A DNA stretch of 64,000 bases, taken from JALCLA01 sp965653565 (GTDB lineage Bacteria > Pseudomonadota > Gammaproteobacteria > Xanthomonadales > Xanthomonadaceae). How positions within the stretch are numbered: position 1 is the first letter of the stretch; the number at the start of each line of letters is the position of its first letter. The translations under genes were made by a program, and so were the position numbers. The notes below the pieces were generated by a model. The model was given only the letters and a program-made list of their open reading frames with translations, ran no database searches and was not told the origin of the DNA. The DNA lies in NCBI GenBank assembly GCA_965653565.1, contig CBFHAI010000021.1, positions 8,161 to 72,160 of the forward strand, in the 5' to 3' direction. Of this stretch, positions 52,348 to 61,716 are shown piece by piece.

Positions 52348-52662
52348 TCAGTTGAACTCGAGCGTCAGATCTTCTTCGCAGAAATCGAACGCCACCGGCT
52401 CGGACACCGAGCCATCGGCGAAGGTCGCGCGGAACTGCCATTCGCAGTTGCCACCGTCGGTACTCGCATCCCACACCAGCTTCGAGGATTCGCCCGAAGC
52501 GATGCCGTCGCCCACGTCGAATTGCCCCCACGAGGCGCCGTCTTCCGACGCTTCGATGCCGACGATGGCGCTGTCGGTGTTGTTGGCCACGGTGAACGAA
52601 TATTCGGCGAACGCCGACGTCGACAGCACGGCGAGAGCGGCGGCAAGAACCAGGCGGCGCAT
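52348..52662 (-). CDS. small exported protein of unknown function
   Basis: A 104-residue protein with a clear signal peptide (residues 1-20, LSTSAFAE). The mature part is beta-rich: YSFTVANNTDSAIVGIEASE, ASWGQFDVGDGIASGESSKL, NCEWQFRATFADGSVSEPVA, ending FCEEDLTLEFN. The two cysteines near residues 76 and 96 may pair. Argues for a periplasmic beta-sandwich. I chose the ATG at 52662 at the signal peptide. Converges on the metallopeptidase gene with 43 bases between. Confidence 0.7.
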   Translation of the reverse strand: MRRLVLAAALAVLSTSAFAEYSFTVANNTDSAIVGIEASEDGASWGQFDVGDGIASGESSKLVWDASTDGGNCEWQFRATFADGSVSEPVAFDFCEEDLTLEFN

Positions 52663-52812
52663 GGGATGTTCTCTTGAACGATGCGAGCGATTTCGCGCGG
52701 CCAGCATACGAGTTTTCGCCGCGGGCACGGGCTGCCGCGCACTCGCGTAAAAACAATTCACAATGCGGGCGGGTTTGCTGTTCATGTGCCGCGCGGCGCG
52801 CGTCCCGGCCGC

Positions 52813-52842
52813 AAAAAAGCGCAGGGCCCGAAGGCCCTGCGC
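52813..52842 (-). terminator. rho-independent terminator with TTCG loop
   Basis: On the minus strand: GCGCAGGGCC, loop TTCG, GGCCCTGCGC, then six T residues. This is a textbook intrinsic terminator for the gene at 52906-53352, whose stop is 64 bases before the stem. Confidence 0.88.
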
Positions 52843-52905
52843 GCTTCCAACCCATGCTGCCTGCTACAACGTGGGTTCGAACCTTTGATGCTTATGCGGC
52901 GCCGC

Positions 52906-53352
52906 TCACGCAGCGTGCTTGACCTGCTCTTTGAGTGTGCGCATTTCATCGTGCATGCGCTTGATGTCGGGTAAATAGTTTTGTGCGATCTGGCGCACTT
53001 CGGCCTTGTCGGAGGCGGTGAGGGCATCGCGGAAGGCTTCGAGGATGCGGTCTTCGGCGGCCTCGAGCTGACCGATGTACTGGATGTCCGGCTGCTCGCT
53101 CAGGCGGGCGCGAAGGTCGGTGTAGAGCTGGCGCAGCGTGCCGGCCATCGTTCCATGCTGGGCCGGCGTTTCGCCGTGATAGGCGACCTCGGCCTTGATG
53201 TCGGCGACGATCGCGCGCTTGGTGCTGGCCATGCGCTGGAACAAGGTCTTGTAGGCGCTGTTGCTGGTGGTGTTGGTGGCGTCTTCGTAGAACTTGACGC
53301 CGTCCGTCAGCACTTCGATCAGCTCGTTGAGGCGGGAAGTGGTGTCGGTCAT
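52906..53352 (-). CDS. PA2169-family four-helix-bundle protein (DUF2383)
   Basis: A 148-residue helical protein: TDTTSRLNELIEVLTDGVKF, then YEDATNTTSNSAYKTLFQRM, and ends DIKRMHDEMRTLKEQVKHAA. It matches the PA2169/DUF2383 family, which has a ferritin-like bundle; functions are unknown but the genes are often stress-induced. Start ATG 53352 with GAGAATT before it. Its terminator is at 52813-52842. Confidence 0.85.
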   Translation of the reverse strand: MTDTTSRLNELIEVLTDGVKFYEDATNTTSNSAYKTLFQRMASTKRAIVADIKAEVAYHGETPAQHGTMAGTLRQLYTDLRARLSEQPDIQYIGQLEAAEDRILEAFRDALTASDKAEVRQIAQNYLPDIKRMHDEMRTLKEQVKHAA

Positions 53353-53624
53353 GAGAATTCTCCTGGTGCCGCGTTGCGCTTAAGGAAGGCGGGGCAGCGC
53401 AATCAAAATTCCCGGTATCGCACCACGCGGGGGATGGACACGCGATGCGATACCGGGTCGCGGAGGAGATGTGCAGGCTTCGTGCCAGCGAGCCCAGCGC
53501 CGCAAATCAGGCGCTTGCGCGCGACGGTGCTTGCAGAGTGAGCGGCGGGCTGGGCAGAGCGTTGCGCTCTGCAATGCCCAAGCCGAATTGTCGGATCGAA
53601 GCCGGCGCGGTCGCCGGGTCGCGA

Positions 53625-54485
53625 TCAGCCGCCGCTGAAGTACCAGGCCACGACGAAGGCGCCGAGCAGCAGTCGGTACAGCACGAACGGCGCCACGCCG
53701 ACGCGGCGGATCACGCCGAGGAACACGTGGATCACGCCCAGGCCCGCGATGCCCGACACCGCCGCGCCGAGCGCGAAGTCGCCCCAGGCGATCGGCGTCG
53801 CTTGCGGGGCGCGCAGCAGTTCCCATAGCGAGTGCGTGATCGCCAGCACCATCACCGGCACCGACATCAGGAACGAATAGCGCGCCGCCGCCGCGCGCGT
53901 CAGGCCGAGGAACAGGCCGGCGGTGAGCGTGACGCCCGAACGCGACGTGCCCGGCACCAGCGCCAGCGCCTGCGCGGCGCCGATCAGCAGGGCCTGCCGC
54001 AAGGTCATGCGCGAAAACACCGCGTTGGCGTCTTCGACGAAATCGGCATCCGCGGTGGCCTGCTGGAACCGCGAATCGCGCACCTTGCGGTCGGCGATCG
54101 CGAGCAGCACGCCGAACACGATCAGATTGGTCGCGATCACCAGCGGATGCCGCAGCACCAGCGCGCCGGCATCGCCCATCGAGGCGCCGACGATCACCGC
54201 CGGCACGGTGCTCAGCGCCAGGCCGAAACCGAGCCGCTGCATCGGGTTGAACGGCCGGCCCGGCCGCCAGCGCAGCACTTCGCGCGCAATCGCGAGAAGA
54301 TCGCTGCGGAAGTAACCGAGCACCGCCAGCAACGTGCCGAAATGCAGGGCCAGGTCGAACGCGATGCCCTGGTATTCCCAGCCGAGGAAATAACTCGCGA
54401 GCACCAGGTGCCCGGAGCTGGAGATCGGCAGGAATTCGGTGAGCGCCTGGACCAGGGCCAGGACGAGGATATGCACGACATCCAT
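53625..54485 (-). CDS. uppP: undecaprenyl-diphosphate phosphatase
   Basis: A 286-residue membrane enzyme that recycles undecaprenyl-pyrophosphate for cell-wall synthesis. Motifs are QALTEFLPISSSGHLVLASY (first conserved region) and ALVPGTSRSGVTLTAGLFLG (second, with the conserved PGTSRSG), with about eight membrane helices. Also associated with bacitracin tolerance. It follows the YbhB-like gene by 13 bases. Confidence 0.95.
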   Translation of the reverse strand: MDVVHILVLALVQALTEFLPISSSGHLVLASYFLGWEYQGIAFDLALHFGTLLAVLGYFRSDLLAIAREVLRWRPGRPFNPMQRLGFGLALSTVPAVIVGASMGDAGALVLRHPLVIATNLIVFGVLLAIADRKVRDSRFQQATADADFVEDANAVFSRMTLRQALLIGAAQALALVPGTSRSGVTLTAGLFLGLTRAAAARYSFLMSVPVMVLAITHSLWELLRAPQATPIAWGDFALGAAVSGIAGLGVIHVFLGVIRRVGVAPFVLYRLLLGAFVVAWYFSGG

Positions 54486-54498
54486 GTGCGTGCGCGCC

Positions 54499-55131
54499 TC
54501 AGCGCTTCAGGCGCGGGTTGAGGGTGTAAGTGCCCTCGATCAGCGTTTCGGCCAGGATGCGGCCCTGCATCGCGCGCTGCACCTCGCCGACGGTGAACTT
54601 CGCCGCCACCTCGAGGCGTTCGACATCGAGCGCGAACAGGCGGAAGAAATAGCGATGCACGATCGAATCGTTGAACGGCGGGCAGGGGCCGTCGTAGCCG
54701 AGATAGCTGCCGGCCATGTCGGGATCGCCCTGGAACCAGCCGGTGTAGTCGTTCTCGCCCTGGCGCGCGCCGGCCGGGCCGGACGGATTGGTTTTGCCGC
54801 GCGCGGTGACGCCGTCGCTGCACAAGCCGGCGGCGATTTCATGCACATCCGGCGCGATGTCGATCATCGCCCAATGGGTGAAATCGACGCGCGGCAGATC
54901 GGGCGAGACTTCGCGATCGGGCTGATTCACGTCGTCGGGCCGCGACGGCACATCCGGATCGATGCACAGCAGCACGAACGAGCGCGTGTCGGCCGGCGCA
55001 TCGCTCCAGGCCAGATGCGGATTGCGGTTGACCGACAGCACGCAGGGCTCGCCGGCATCGCCAGGGCGGCCGAAGGCGAATTCGGCCGGAATCGGTCCGC
55101 GGTGTTTGAAACTGTCGCTGCGCAGTTGCAT
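54499..55131 (-). CDS. YbhB/YbcL-family (PEBP, Raf kinase inhibitor-like) protein
   Basis: A 210-residue PEBP-fold protein. Typical segments are NPHLAWSDAPADTRSFVLLC, DPDVPSRPDD, RVDFTHWAMIDI and a C-terminal region with YDGPCPPFNDSIVHRYFFRL, which corresponds to the ligand-binding pocket (DPD and GPxxP-type motifs). No signal peptide is seen. It may bind small phospholipid-like ligands; bacterial roles are not defined. I chose the ATG at 55131; the frame is open further up. Confidence 0.88.
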   Translation of the reverse strand: MQLRSDSFKHRGPIPAEFAFGRPGDAGEPCVLSVNRNPHLAWSDAPADTRSFVLLCIDPDVPSRPDDVNQPDREVSPDLPRVDFTHWAMIDIAPDVHEIAAGLCSDGVTARGKTNPSGPAGARQGENDYTGWFQGDPDMAGSYLGYDGPCPPFNDSIVHRYFFRLFALDVERLEVAAKFTVGEVQRAMQGRILAETLIEGTYTLNPRLKR

Positions 55132-55222
55132 CGGAATTCCGTGGCGAGAACGGTGGCGCAAAGGTGGCACGATTCTCCCAACGGGAGATTGCGCGGTCAA
55201 AAAACGCGGGCGCGCAGCGACG

Positions 55223-57331
55223 TCATCCGCCGCCCAAACGCGCCGTGATGGTTTCGAGCGCGGCGAACGGTTCGCGCAGCGCGTCGGCGTAACGCTGCCA
55301 GTGCCCGGCCGGGAAAGCGGTCGGCAAACCGCCGGCGCCGACCAGCGCGGGCTGCACCGCGCCGATCGCCGGCGGCTGCGCCAGGCCGAGGAAATCGGCG
55401 ATGCCCTGTGCGACCTGCTCCGGCGTTTCGAGCAACTGGTCCATCCACACCACGCGCAGTTGCGGTTGCGTGCGATTGGCCAGGAAGGCCAATTGTTCTA
55501 GCGACAGCGCGAGCCATTGCGCGGCGCGCAACGGATCGGCCGCCGACAAGCGGTGCGGCGTGCCGAACGCGAGCCAGTTCAGCAGCATGTCGCGCGGATC
55601 GCGCAACGCCACCAGCATGCGCGTGCCGGGCAGGCCGCGCACCAGCGGCGGGGTCAGGCGCGCGTCCCAGTGCGGCAGCCAGTCGATGTCGCCGGCCTGC
55701 GCGCCGGCACCGCTCAAGCCGTCGCGCCAGCGCTGCGCAAACCGTGCGCCGGCTTCTTCCGGGCTGTTCGCGGTGCGCGTGCCGACGCCGCCGAGCTGGA
55801 ACCCATCGTCGCGCGGCGCCGGGCCGAAGCGATCGTTGAGCACGACCAGTCCGGCGCCCTGCAGCAGCGCGGCGAGGCGTTCCGGATTGCTGCCGGGCGC
55901 GCCCCACAGCAGACGCGGGGCATCGGCGACGGGCTCGCCGAGCGCCGCGAGCGCATCGTTGAGACGCGCTTCGAGCGTGGCGTCGGGCTGGCCGAGCGGC
56001 GGGAAATCGCGCGCGGTGACCACTTGGGCGTGCGCCTGCGTCCAGTAGCGCACGGCCGATTCGGCATCGCCGGCGACATCGCAGGCGCGGCCGAGCCAGC
56101 CGCCGAGCGCGCGCTTGGCGTCGCTGTCGCGCACCGCGGCGTGCAATGGTTCGAGACGGGCGCGCGCGGCCATGCCGTTGCCGTCGCGCAATTCGCTGCG
56201 CGCCAGCAACACCTGCGCGGCGAGGCGGCCGCGATCGAGGCCGACGGTTTTTTCGGCGAGTTCGGTGGCGCGGGCGTGATCGCCGACCGCTTCGGCGATC
56301 TGCGCCGCCAGCTCGTTCGCCGCGGGGCTGTCGGGACAGGCCGCGAACCAGCGCGCCGCGGTATCGGCCGAACGCTGCGGCTTGCCGCGCTGCATGTCGA
56401 GCACGGCCATCCATGCCGGTTCGAAATCCGGCGCCTGCGCCAGCATCGATTCGAGGAAGGCTTCGCATTGGTCGCCGGCATCGAGCGCGCGCCAGCTGGC
56501 GACCAGCGATTGCAGCGCCTGCGGCTGGCGCGGCACCTGCCGCAGCGAGGCGGTGAGCGCGATGACGGCGTCCTGATGGGCGCCGCGCGCGCTCGCGAGC
56601 TGGCCCTTGAGGGTGAGCGCCTGCGGATCGTCGCTGCGCTGCGCAAGCAGGAGATCGACTTCGCGATCGGCATCGTCGCGGCGGTTCTGTCCGAGCAGCG
56701 CCTGCACCAGCGCGTAGCGCAGGCTGCGCACCGCCGACTGCGCCTGCAAGGCGTTGCGCAGCGCCTGTTCGGCGAACGCGTAGTGACGCTGCGCGAGCAG
56801 GGCCAGGCCGAGCGCGCCTTGCACCATGGCGTCGTTCGGTGCGGCCTCGCCGGCGCGGCTGAGCGCCGCGATCGCCGCGTCGCCCTGGCCGCGCGCCAGC
56901 AGCAATTGGCCGCGCACGGTGAGCACGTGCGGATGTTCGGGATTGACGCGTTCGGCGAAACGCAGATGCTGCTCGGCCTGTTCCAGATCGGAACTCGCCA
57001 GCGCCAGATGCGCCAGGCTCACGTAGGCAAGCAACTGGTTCGGATCCTGCCGCACCGCTTCGCCGAGCGCGGCGCGCGCGGTCGCCGAATCGCGCTGCTC
57101 ATTGGCCAGCATGGCGCGGCTGACGTGGAAGTCGGCCCGCTGCGGCGCCAGTTGCAGGGCACGATCGATGGCGCTGACGGCGGCCGCGATATCACCGCGC
57201 TGCTGGCGCGCCAGGCCCAGCAGATGATGGGCTTCGGCGAGTTCGGGCTGCTCGGCGATCAGGTTTGCGGCGGCGGCTTCGGCGGCGGCGAAATCGCCGG
57301 CGCGCAGCGCGGTGAGAACGGTGTCGAGCAT
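55223..57331 (-). CDS. TPR protein with C-terminal sulfotransferase-like domain
   Basis: A 702-residue protein. The N-terminal ~420 residues are TPR helical repeats (LIAEQPELAEAHHLLGLARQ, AIDRALQLAPQRADFHVSRA, and similar). The C-terminal ~230 residues resemble a sulfotransferase: the 3'-phosphate-binding motif is present as LVALRDPRDMLLNWLAFGT, and VVWMDQLLETPEQVAQGIAD matches late helices. The usual N-terminal PAPS loop is replaced by LLWGAPGSNPERLAALLQ, so PAPS binding is uncertain. Family members often modify glycans. Start ATG 57331 opens the TPR region. Confidence 0.8.
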   Translation of the reverse strand: MLDTVLTALRAGDFAAAEAAAANLIAEQPELAEAHHLLGLARQQRGDIAAAVSAIDRALQLAPQRADFHVSRAMLANEQRDSATARAALGEAVRQDPNQLLAYVSLAHLALASSDLEQAEQHLRFAERVNPEHPHVLTVRGQLLLARGQGDAAIAALSRAGEAAPNDAMVQGALGLALLAQRHYAFAEQALRNALQAQSAVRSLRYALVQALLGQNRRDDADREVDLLLAQRSDDPQALTLKGQLASARGAHQDAVIALTASLRQVPRQPQALQSLVASWRALDAGDQCEAFLESMLAQAPDFEPAWMAVLDMQRGKPQRSADTAARWFAACPDSPAANELAAQIAEAVGDHARATELAEKTVGLDRGRLAAQVLLARSELRDGNGMAARARLEPLHAAVRDSDAKRALGGWLGRACDVAGDAESAVRYWTQAHAQVVTARDFPPLGQPDATLEARLNDALAALGEPVADAPRLLWGAPGSNPERLAALLQGAGLVVLNDRFGPAPRDDGFQLGGVGTRTANSPEEAGARFAQRWRDGLSGAGAQAGDIDWLPHWDARLTPPLVRGLPGTRMLVALRDPRDMLLNWLAFGTPHRLSAADPLRAAQWLALSLEQLAFLANRTQPQLRVVWMDQLLETPEQVAQGIADFLGLAQPPAIGAVQPALVGAGGLPTAFPAGHWQRYADALREPFAALETITARLGGG

Positions 57332-57390
57332 GGATTCAGGCGCAAATTCGAAACAAGACCGCCATTGTAGCGGCGCCACCGCAGCCGCGC

Positions 57391-58389
57391 TCAGGCCGCC
57401 GGACAGGCTTCCAGCAGGCGCGCGGCCACGTAGTCTTCGGAAAAGCTGCGCAGCGACAGATCGAAAATGAAACCGCAGTGCCCGCCGTAGGGCGCGATGT
57501 CCAAACGCGAATGCGCAGGCAGCGACAGGCGGTGGAAATCGTCGACCGGGATGATCGGATCGTCGACCGAGGTCAGGATGCTCACCGGCACCTGCAGCGC
57601 CGCCAGGCGTTCGCCGGCCACCGAATAGCCGTCGAGATAATTGTCGAGCGAACCCAGATCGGTGAAGCGTTCGACCAGCGCCTGGGTCAGCCCGCGCAGG
57701 CTGGTCTTGAGTTCGACCTCGCTGAAACCGAAACGCTTCGGATACAGCGCCTGCTTGCGCCGCAGCGAGTCGGCCCACTTGATCATGAAGTAGCGCTGGT
57801 AGAACCACGGCGCCGATTCGATCGCGCTGAGCCCGGCGGCCGGGCTGATCACCGGACACACCGCCACCACATGCTGCAACTCGATGCCCGCGGCCGGCGC
57901 GCGCAGCGCCACGCGCAACGCGAAATTGCCGCCGAGCGAATAACCGGCGACGCAGATTTTCCGATCGGGAAACAGCCCCGCCACCGCCTTCACCGCTCCG
58001 ACCACTTCGGCGATGCGACACGAATGGAACAGGTCTTCGTTGAGATGATGGGTGTCGCCGTGATCGCGCAGATGCAGACGGAAAATGTCGAAGCCTTCGC
58101 CGAGCAGCCGCGCGCCGGTGTGCAGCAGATAACTCGACTGCACGCTGCCCTCCCAGCCGTGGAGCATCACGACCAGTCCACGCGCTTGCGGCAATGCCGA
58201 TTGCGGCGTATGGAAGCCTTGCAGGCGCACGTTGTCGCCGCAGTCGAGGATGTGCTCGATGGCGGGCGTTTCCAGGCGCTGGCGGTTGCGTCGGGCGACC
58301 AGGCGCCGCAGGCGGCTCGAGGCCAGTACCGATTGCACGTGCCGGTTGCGCAGCAGCGCGCTGGGGCGGAAATGCGAGGCGTCGGCCAT
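57391..58389 (-). CDS. YheT-like alpha/beta hydrolase
   Basis: A 332-residue hydrolase (UPF0017/YheT). It begins SALLRNRHVQSVLASSRLRR, then LVVMLHGWEGSVQSSYLLHT with the HGWEG oxyanion turn. The nucleophile serine is in VAGYSLGGNFALRVAL. The acid is in SVDDPIIPVDDFHRLS and the His is in GGHCGFIF. Predicted carboxylesterase; physiological substrate unknown. Its ATG overlaps the stop of the PlsC gene (ATGA), so they are coupled. Confidence 0.9.
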   Translation of the reverse strand: MADASHFRPSALLRNRHVQSVLASSRLRRLVARRNRQRLETPAIEHILDCGDNVRLQGFHTPQSALPQARGLVVMLHGWEGSVQSSYLLHTGARLLGEGFDIFRLHLRDHGDTHHLNEDLFHSCRIAEVVGAVKAVAGLFPDRKICVAGYSLGGNFALRVALRAPAAGIELQHVVAVCPVISPAAGLSAIESAPWFYQRYFMIKWADSLRRKQALYPKRFGFSEVELKTSLRGLTQALVERFTDLGSLDNYLDGYSVAGERLAALQVPVSILTSVDDPIIPVDDFHRLSLPAHSRLDIAPYGGHCGFIFDLSLRSFSEDYVAARLLEACPAA

Positions 58390-59189
58390 CAGGACGCCAT
58401 CGCCTCGAGAATGCTTTCGCGACAGGCTTCGGCGAGCCGGCGCCGGCCATCCGGGCCCGGTTGCATCGGTTCGAGGAAATGCACCTCGGCCACGCGGCCG
58501 GGCTCGCCCAGCACGCGCAGGAAATTCTGCAGGAAATTCTCCGCCGGGCCGAACGCGATGATGGTCTGCGCCGAACCGCCTTCGCCGTAGCGCAGCGCCA
58601 CCGGCTGCACCGGCGCGTCGGCCGTCACCGCGGCCTGGAAGATGCGCGCATGGAAGGTACGCACGGTATCGCCGGCCGTGGTGCCGCCTTCGGGAAACAC
58701 ACCGACGGCCTGGCCCGACTGCAACCGTTCCACCATCAGATGCAGCACGCCGGTCAGCGATTCGTTGCTGCCGCGGCGGTGATAGATCGTGCCCGCGCGC
58801 CGCGCCAGCCAGCCGATCAGCGGCCAGCGGCTGATCTCGCTCTTGGCGACGAAACCGACGACGCGCTCGGCATGCATCAGTTCGATGTCCATCCACGACA
58901 CGTGATTGGCGACGAACAGCCCGGCACCGCGCAACGGCGTACCGAAGCGCCGCACCCGGAAACCGAAGATGCGCATCAGAGTGCGCGACCACCAGCGGAT
59001 CGCGCGATGGTCGACCCGCTCGCCCGCCACCTGCCAGCGCGCCGTCAGCGGATTGATCATCACCAACGTGAGCGGCAACCCGATCACCAGATGCAGCAAA
59101 AACAGCGGCACGCGCACCGCATACCGCACGCCGCGCCAATAGTCGCGACGCCCGGTAACCACACCGCGCGCATCCGGAATCGAGTTCAT
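58389..59189 (-). CDS. 1-acyl-sn-glycerol-3-phosphate acyltransferase (PlsC family)
   Basis: A 266-residue membrane-bound acyltransferase. Two hydrophobic stretches lie in the first 60 residues, followed by the motif I NHVSWMD (HxxxxD), AKSEISRWPLIGWLA, and motif III FPEGGTTAGDTV. It would transfer an acyl chain to lysophospholipid or lysophosphatidic acid. Start at ATG 59189; an in-frame start at 59225 would add 12 residues. Overlap with the downstream hydrolase suggests a lipid-related operon. Confidence 0.9.
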   Translation of the reverse strand: MNSIPDARGVVTGRRDYWRGVRYAVRVPLFLLHLVIGLPLTLVMINPLTARWQVAGERVDHRAIRWWSRTLMRIFGFRVRRFGTPLRGAGLFVANHVSWMDIELMHAERVVGFVAKSEISRWPLIGWLARRAGTIYHRRGSNESLTGVLHLMVERLQSGQAVGVFPEGGTTAGDTVRTFHARIFQAAVTADAPVQPVALRYGEGGSAQTIIAFGPAENFLQNFLRVLGEPGRVAEVHFLEPMQPGPDGRRRLAEACRESILEAMAS

Positions 59190-59327
59190 GCCCGCAACAT
59201 TACCGAAGACGCTAGAGCAAAGCACCCAACTGGGGCGTACGGGCGGGGTCGGCGGGTCGAGAAAATGCGGGCTTCACTTCGAGCACCGGCGCGCTGCTAC
59301 GTACGCAGCAGCGCGCGACAAACGGCG

Positions 59328-61100
59328 TTACTGGTTCTCCTCGAACCCGTTGGCGAAAACGCGTCCGACGACCAGCGGCGTGGCGGAGTAGCCGAACTGG
59401 CCGTTGCCGAGTTGACCACGATCGCTGGAACCTGCGCAGATCACGGTCTTGTCGGGCTGGATTGCGCAGGCGTGCCGCCTGCCGAAGTCCATCGTCACCG
59501 CGGTGGAGAATCCTGCCGAGTTGGTTGGCGCGGACGCGACCCCTAACATGCCTCGTCCCTGCAGGCCGTCTTCGTTTTCGCCCCAGCAATAGGTGGTTCC
59601 AAGCGAGTAGTAGCACGCGTTATTGCCGCCAGCCGCGAGCCAAGGCGGTGTCGCAACTGTGATCGGCACCGGACTGGCTACCTCCTCCGACGACCCTGCG
59701 CCATTGCCGACTTGTCCCTCCGCATCACGCCCCCAGCAAAAAACGCGGGCCGGCAACTGGGACGGGCCCTGCGCCACGGCGCAGGTGTGGCTTTCGCCGG
59801 CCGCGATCGCCAGCACGGTAGCGCCTCCCATCGGCACCAGAACACGGTCGGTGGAGTCGGCACCGGCAAAGCCGAGCTGGCCGTATTCGTTGCTGCCCCA
59901 GCATTGCATCGAGCCACTCTGTTGCAGCGCACAGGTGTGGTTGTCACCGGCGCGAATTGCAACCACGTCGGTCAGTCCACTCACCGGTTGAGGACTGGGC
60001 TGGTCGCCGCCGACCATTCCCGTCCCGAGTTGGCCGTCCCAGTTATAGCCCCAGCACTGCACCGTTCCATCCTGCCGCAGCGCGCAGGTGTGATAATTCC
60101 CTGCGCTCAGGGCAATGACATCGGACAGTCCGGCGACATCCTGCGGCGTCGGCTGGTCGTCGCCAGCCATTCCCGTGCCGAGTTGGCCGTCCTCGTTTTC
60201 GCCCCAGCACTGCACCGTCCCGCCCTGCTGCAGAGCGCAGGTGTGATAACCCCCTGCGCTCAGCGCCATGACATTGGACAACCCGACCACCGTCTGCGGT
60301 GTCGGTTGGTCGGCGCCAGCCATTCCGGTGCCGAGTTGGCCGTACCAGTTATAGCCCCAGCACTGCACCGTCCCTTCCTGCTGCAGAGCGCAGGTGTGAA
60401 ATCCTCCTGCGGTAACAGCGACGGCATTGGACAATTTAGCGGCCGCCTGTGGCGCAGCATTCCAGCCCACCATTCCCGTGCCGAGCTCGCCGTCGAAGTT
60501 GTAACCCCAGCACTGCACCGTTCCGCCCTGCTGCAGAGCGCAGGTGTGATAGCCCCCTGCGCTCAGCGCAATGACATCGGACAACCCGACCACCATCTGC
60601 GGCGTCGGTTGGTCGGCGCCAGCCATTCCGGTGCCGAGTTGGCCGTCCCAGTTATAGCCCCAGCACTGCACCGTCCTTTCCTGCTGCAGAGCGCAGGTGT
60701 GATAGCTCCCCGCGCTCAGCGCAATGACGTTGGAGAGGCCGGGGACAGGCTGCGGCGTCGGCTGGTCGGCGCCAGCCATTCCCGTGCCGAGTTGGCCGTC
60801 CTCGTTTTCGCCCCAGCACTGCACCGTCCCGCCTTGCTGCAGCGCGCAGGTGTGAAAACGCCCCGCGCTCAGCGCAATGATGTTGGACAGACCGGGGACA
60901 GGCTGCGGCGTCGGCTGGTCGCCGCCGGCCATTCCGGTGCCGAGCTGGCCGTTGCGGTTATGCCCCCAGCACTGCACCGTTCCATCCTGCTGCAGGGAGC
61001 AGGTGTGATATTCCCCCGCCGCAAGTGCCACGTCATCGGCGCGAAGATTCGTCGATGTTGCCAACATCAGGAGCAGGACTACGGAATAAGAAAAGCGCAT
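59328..61100 (-). CDS. exported RCC1-repeat beta-propeller protein
   Basis: A 590-residue secreted protein. Signal peptide residues 1-21. Eleven RCC1-type repeats of about 51 residues follow, most with the pattern IALSAGxYHTCALQQxGTVQ, then CWGxNxxGQLGTG. Each has two cysteines, in HTCALQQ and QCWG, likely paired. The C-terminus is VVGRVFANGFEENQ, an F-x-x-GFE tail shared with the next secreted protein. Repeats are nearly identical in DNA as well. Role unknown; extracellular adhesion or surface binding is possible. Confidence 0.85.
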   Translation of the reverse strand: MRFSYSVVLLLMLATSTNLRADDVALAAGEYHTCSLQQDGTVQCWGHNRNGQLGTGMAGGDQPTPQPVPGLSNIIALSAGRFHTCALQQGGTVQCWGENEDGQLGTGMAGADQPTPQPVPGLSNVIALSAGSYHTCALQQERTVQCWGYNWDGQLGTGMAGADQPTPQMVVGLSDVIALSAGGYHTCALQQGGTVQCWGYNFDGELGTGMVGWNAAPQAAAKLSNAVAVTAGGFHTCALQQEGTVQCWGYNWYGQLGTGMAGADQPTPQTVVGLSNVMALSAGGYHTCALQQGGTVQCWGENEDGQLGTGMAGDDQPTPQDVAGLSDVIALSAGNYHTCALRQDGTVQCWGYNWDGQLGTGMVGGDQPSPQPVSGLTDVVAIRAGDNHTCALQQSGSMQCWGSNEYGQLGFAGADSTDRVLVPMGGATVLAIAAGESHTCAVAQGPSQLPARVFCWGRDAEGQVGNGAGSSEEVASPVPITVATPPWLAAGGNNACYYSLGTTYCWGENEDGLQGRGMLGVASAPTNSAGFSTAVTMDFGRRHACAIQPDKTVICAGSSDRGQLGNGQFGYSATPLVVGRVFANGFEENQ

Positions 61101-61329
61101 TTTGGCAAGCTCACGGGGTGTCTACCCGGTTTACGCATGCCGTGGAGAAGTTGGACAACCAGCCCGCGAAGCGCAGCGACGGACCAGCGCTGAACGGAGG
61201 ACACCGTCGACGTGCGCTGGAACCGAAACGAACCCGAACCTGATTCCCAAGCGAGCCGAACAAGCGTCGGCGATGATCCGCCCCACCAACCCCGCGTACG
61301 TATCAGCGAATCCTCCCTCGGTCTTCGCC

Positions 61330-61716
61330 ATGAACGTTTCGCTCACCGTTCGTTTTGCCCTGTTCGCGCAGTTGGGAGTTGCCGCCGCGGCCTGGGCCGT
61401 ACCGCCCGATCAACCGCCGTTGGGGCTGCCGGTGACGACGCCGAATTTCGATTACAGCGATGGCAACGCCGACGTGGTGTTCTGGGCCTGCGCCGACAAT
61501 CCCGGCGGCTACGATTGCGACAACGGCCGCGCGCCGCTCGATCAGATCGTGATGCCGACCGATGTCTACGGCCAGGCCGGCGCTCGCGCAACGTGCAGGA
61601 CGAGCACAGGTATTCGCCAGACTGCACAGAATAGTATTTCGATACTCCCTTCTTGTTACTCAAACCCATCGCTGAAGAGCCACGTACCATCAACCTTCAC
61701 AACGATGGCGTCGTAA
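61330..61716 (+). pseudogene. truncated gene for an exported protein
   Basis: It starts with ATG at 61330 and a good signal peptide (MNVSLTVRFALFAQLGVAAA, cleavage near AWAVPP). The mature part begins PPLGLPVTTPNFDYSDGNAD and runs into VMPTDVYGQAGARA. After about residue 90 it changes to a composition unlike a real protein (TCRTSTGIRQTAQNSISIL) and reaches a stop inside the antisense end of the next gene. The junction at about 61590-61630 coincides with a drop in GC. It looks like a gene cut by a rearrangement or insertion. Confidence 0.55.

Noticed and set aside
52871..52890. GGTTCGAACC as a possible tRNA T-arm
   Set aside because: No acceptor, D or anticodon stem can be drawn around it.
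59990..61090. Regular repeats as a CRISPR array
   Set aside because: The period is about 153 bases, is in frame and encodes RCC1 repeats.
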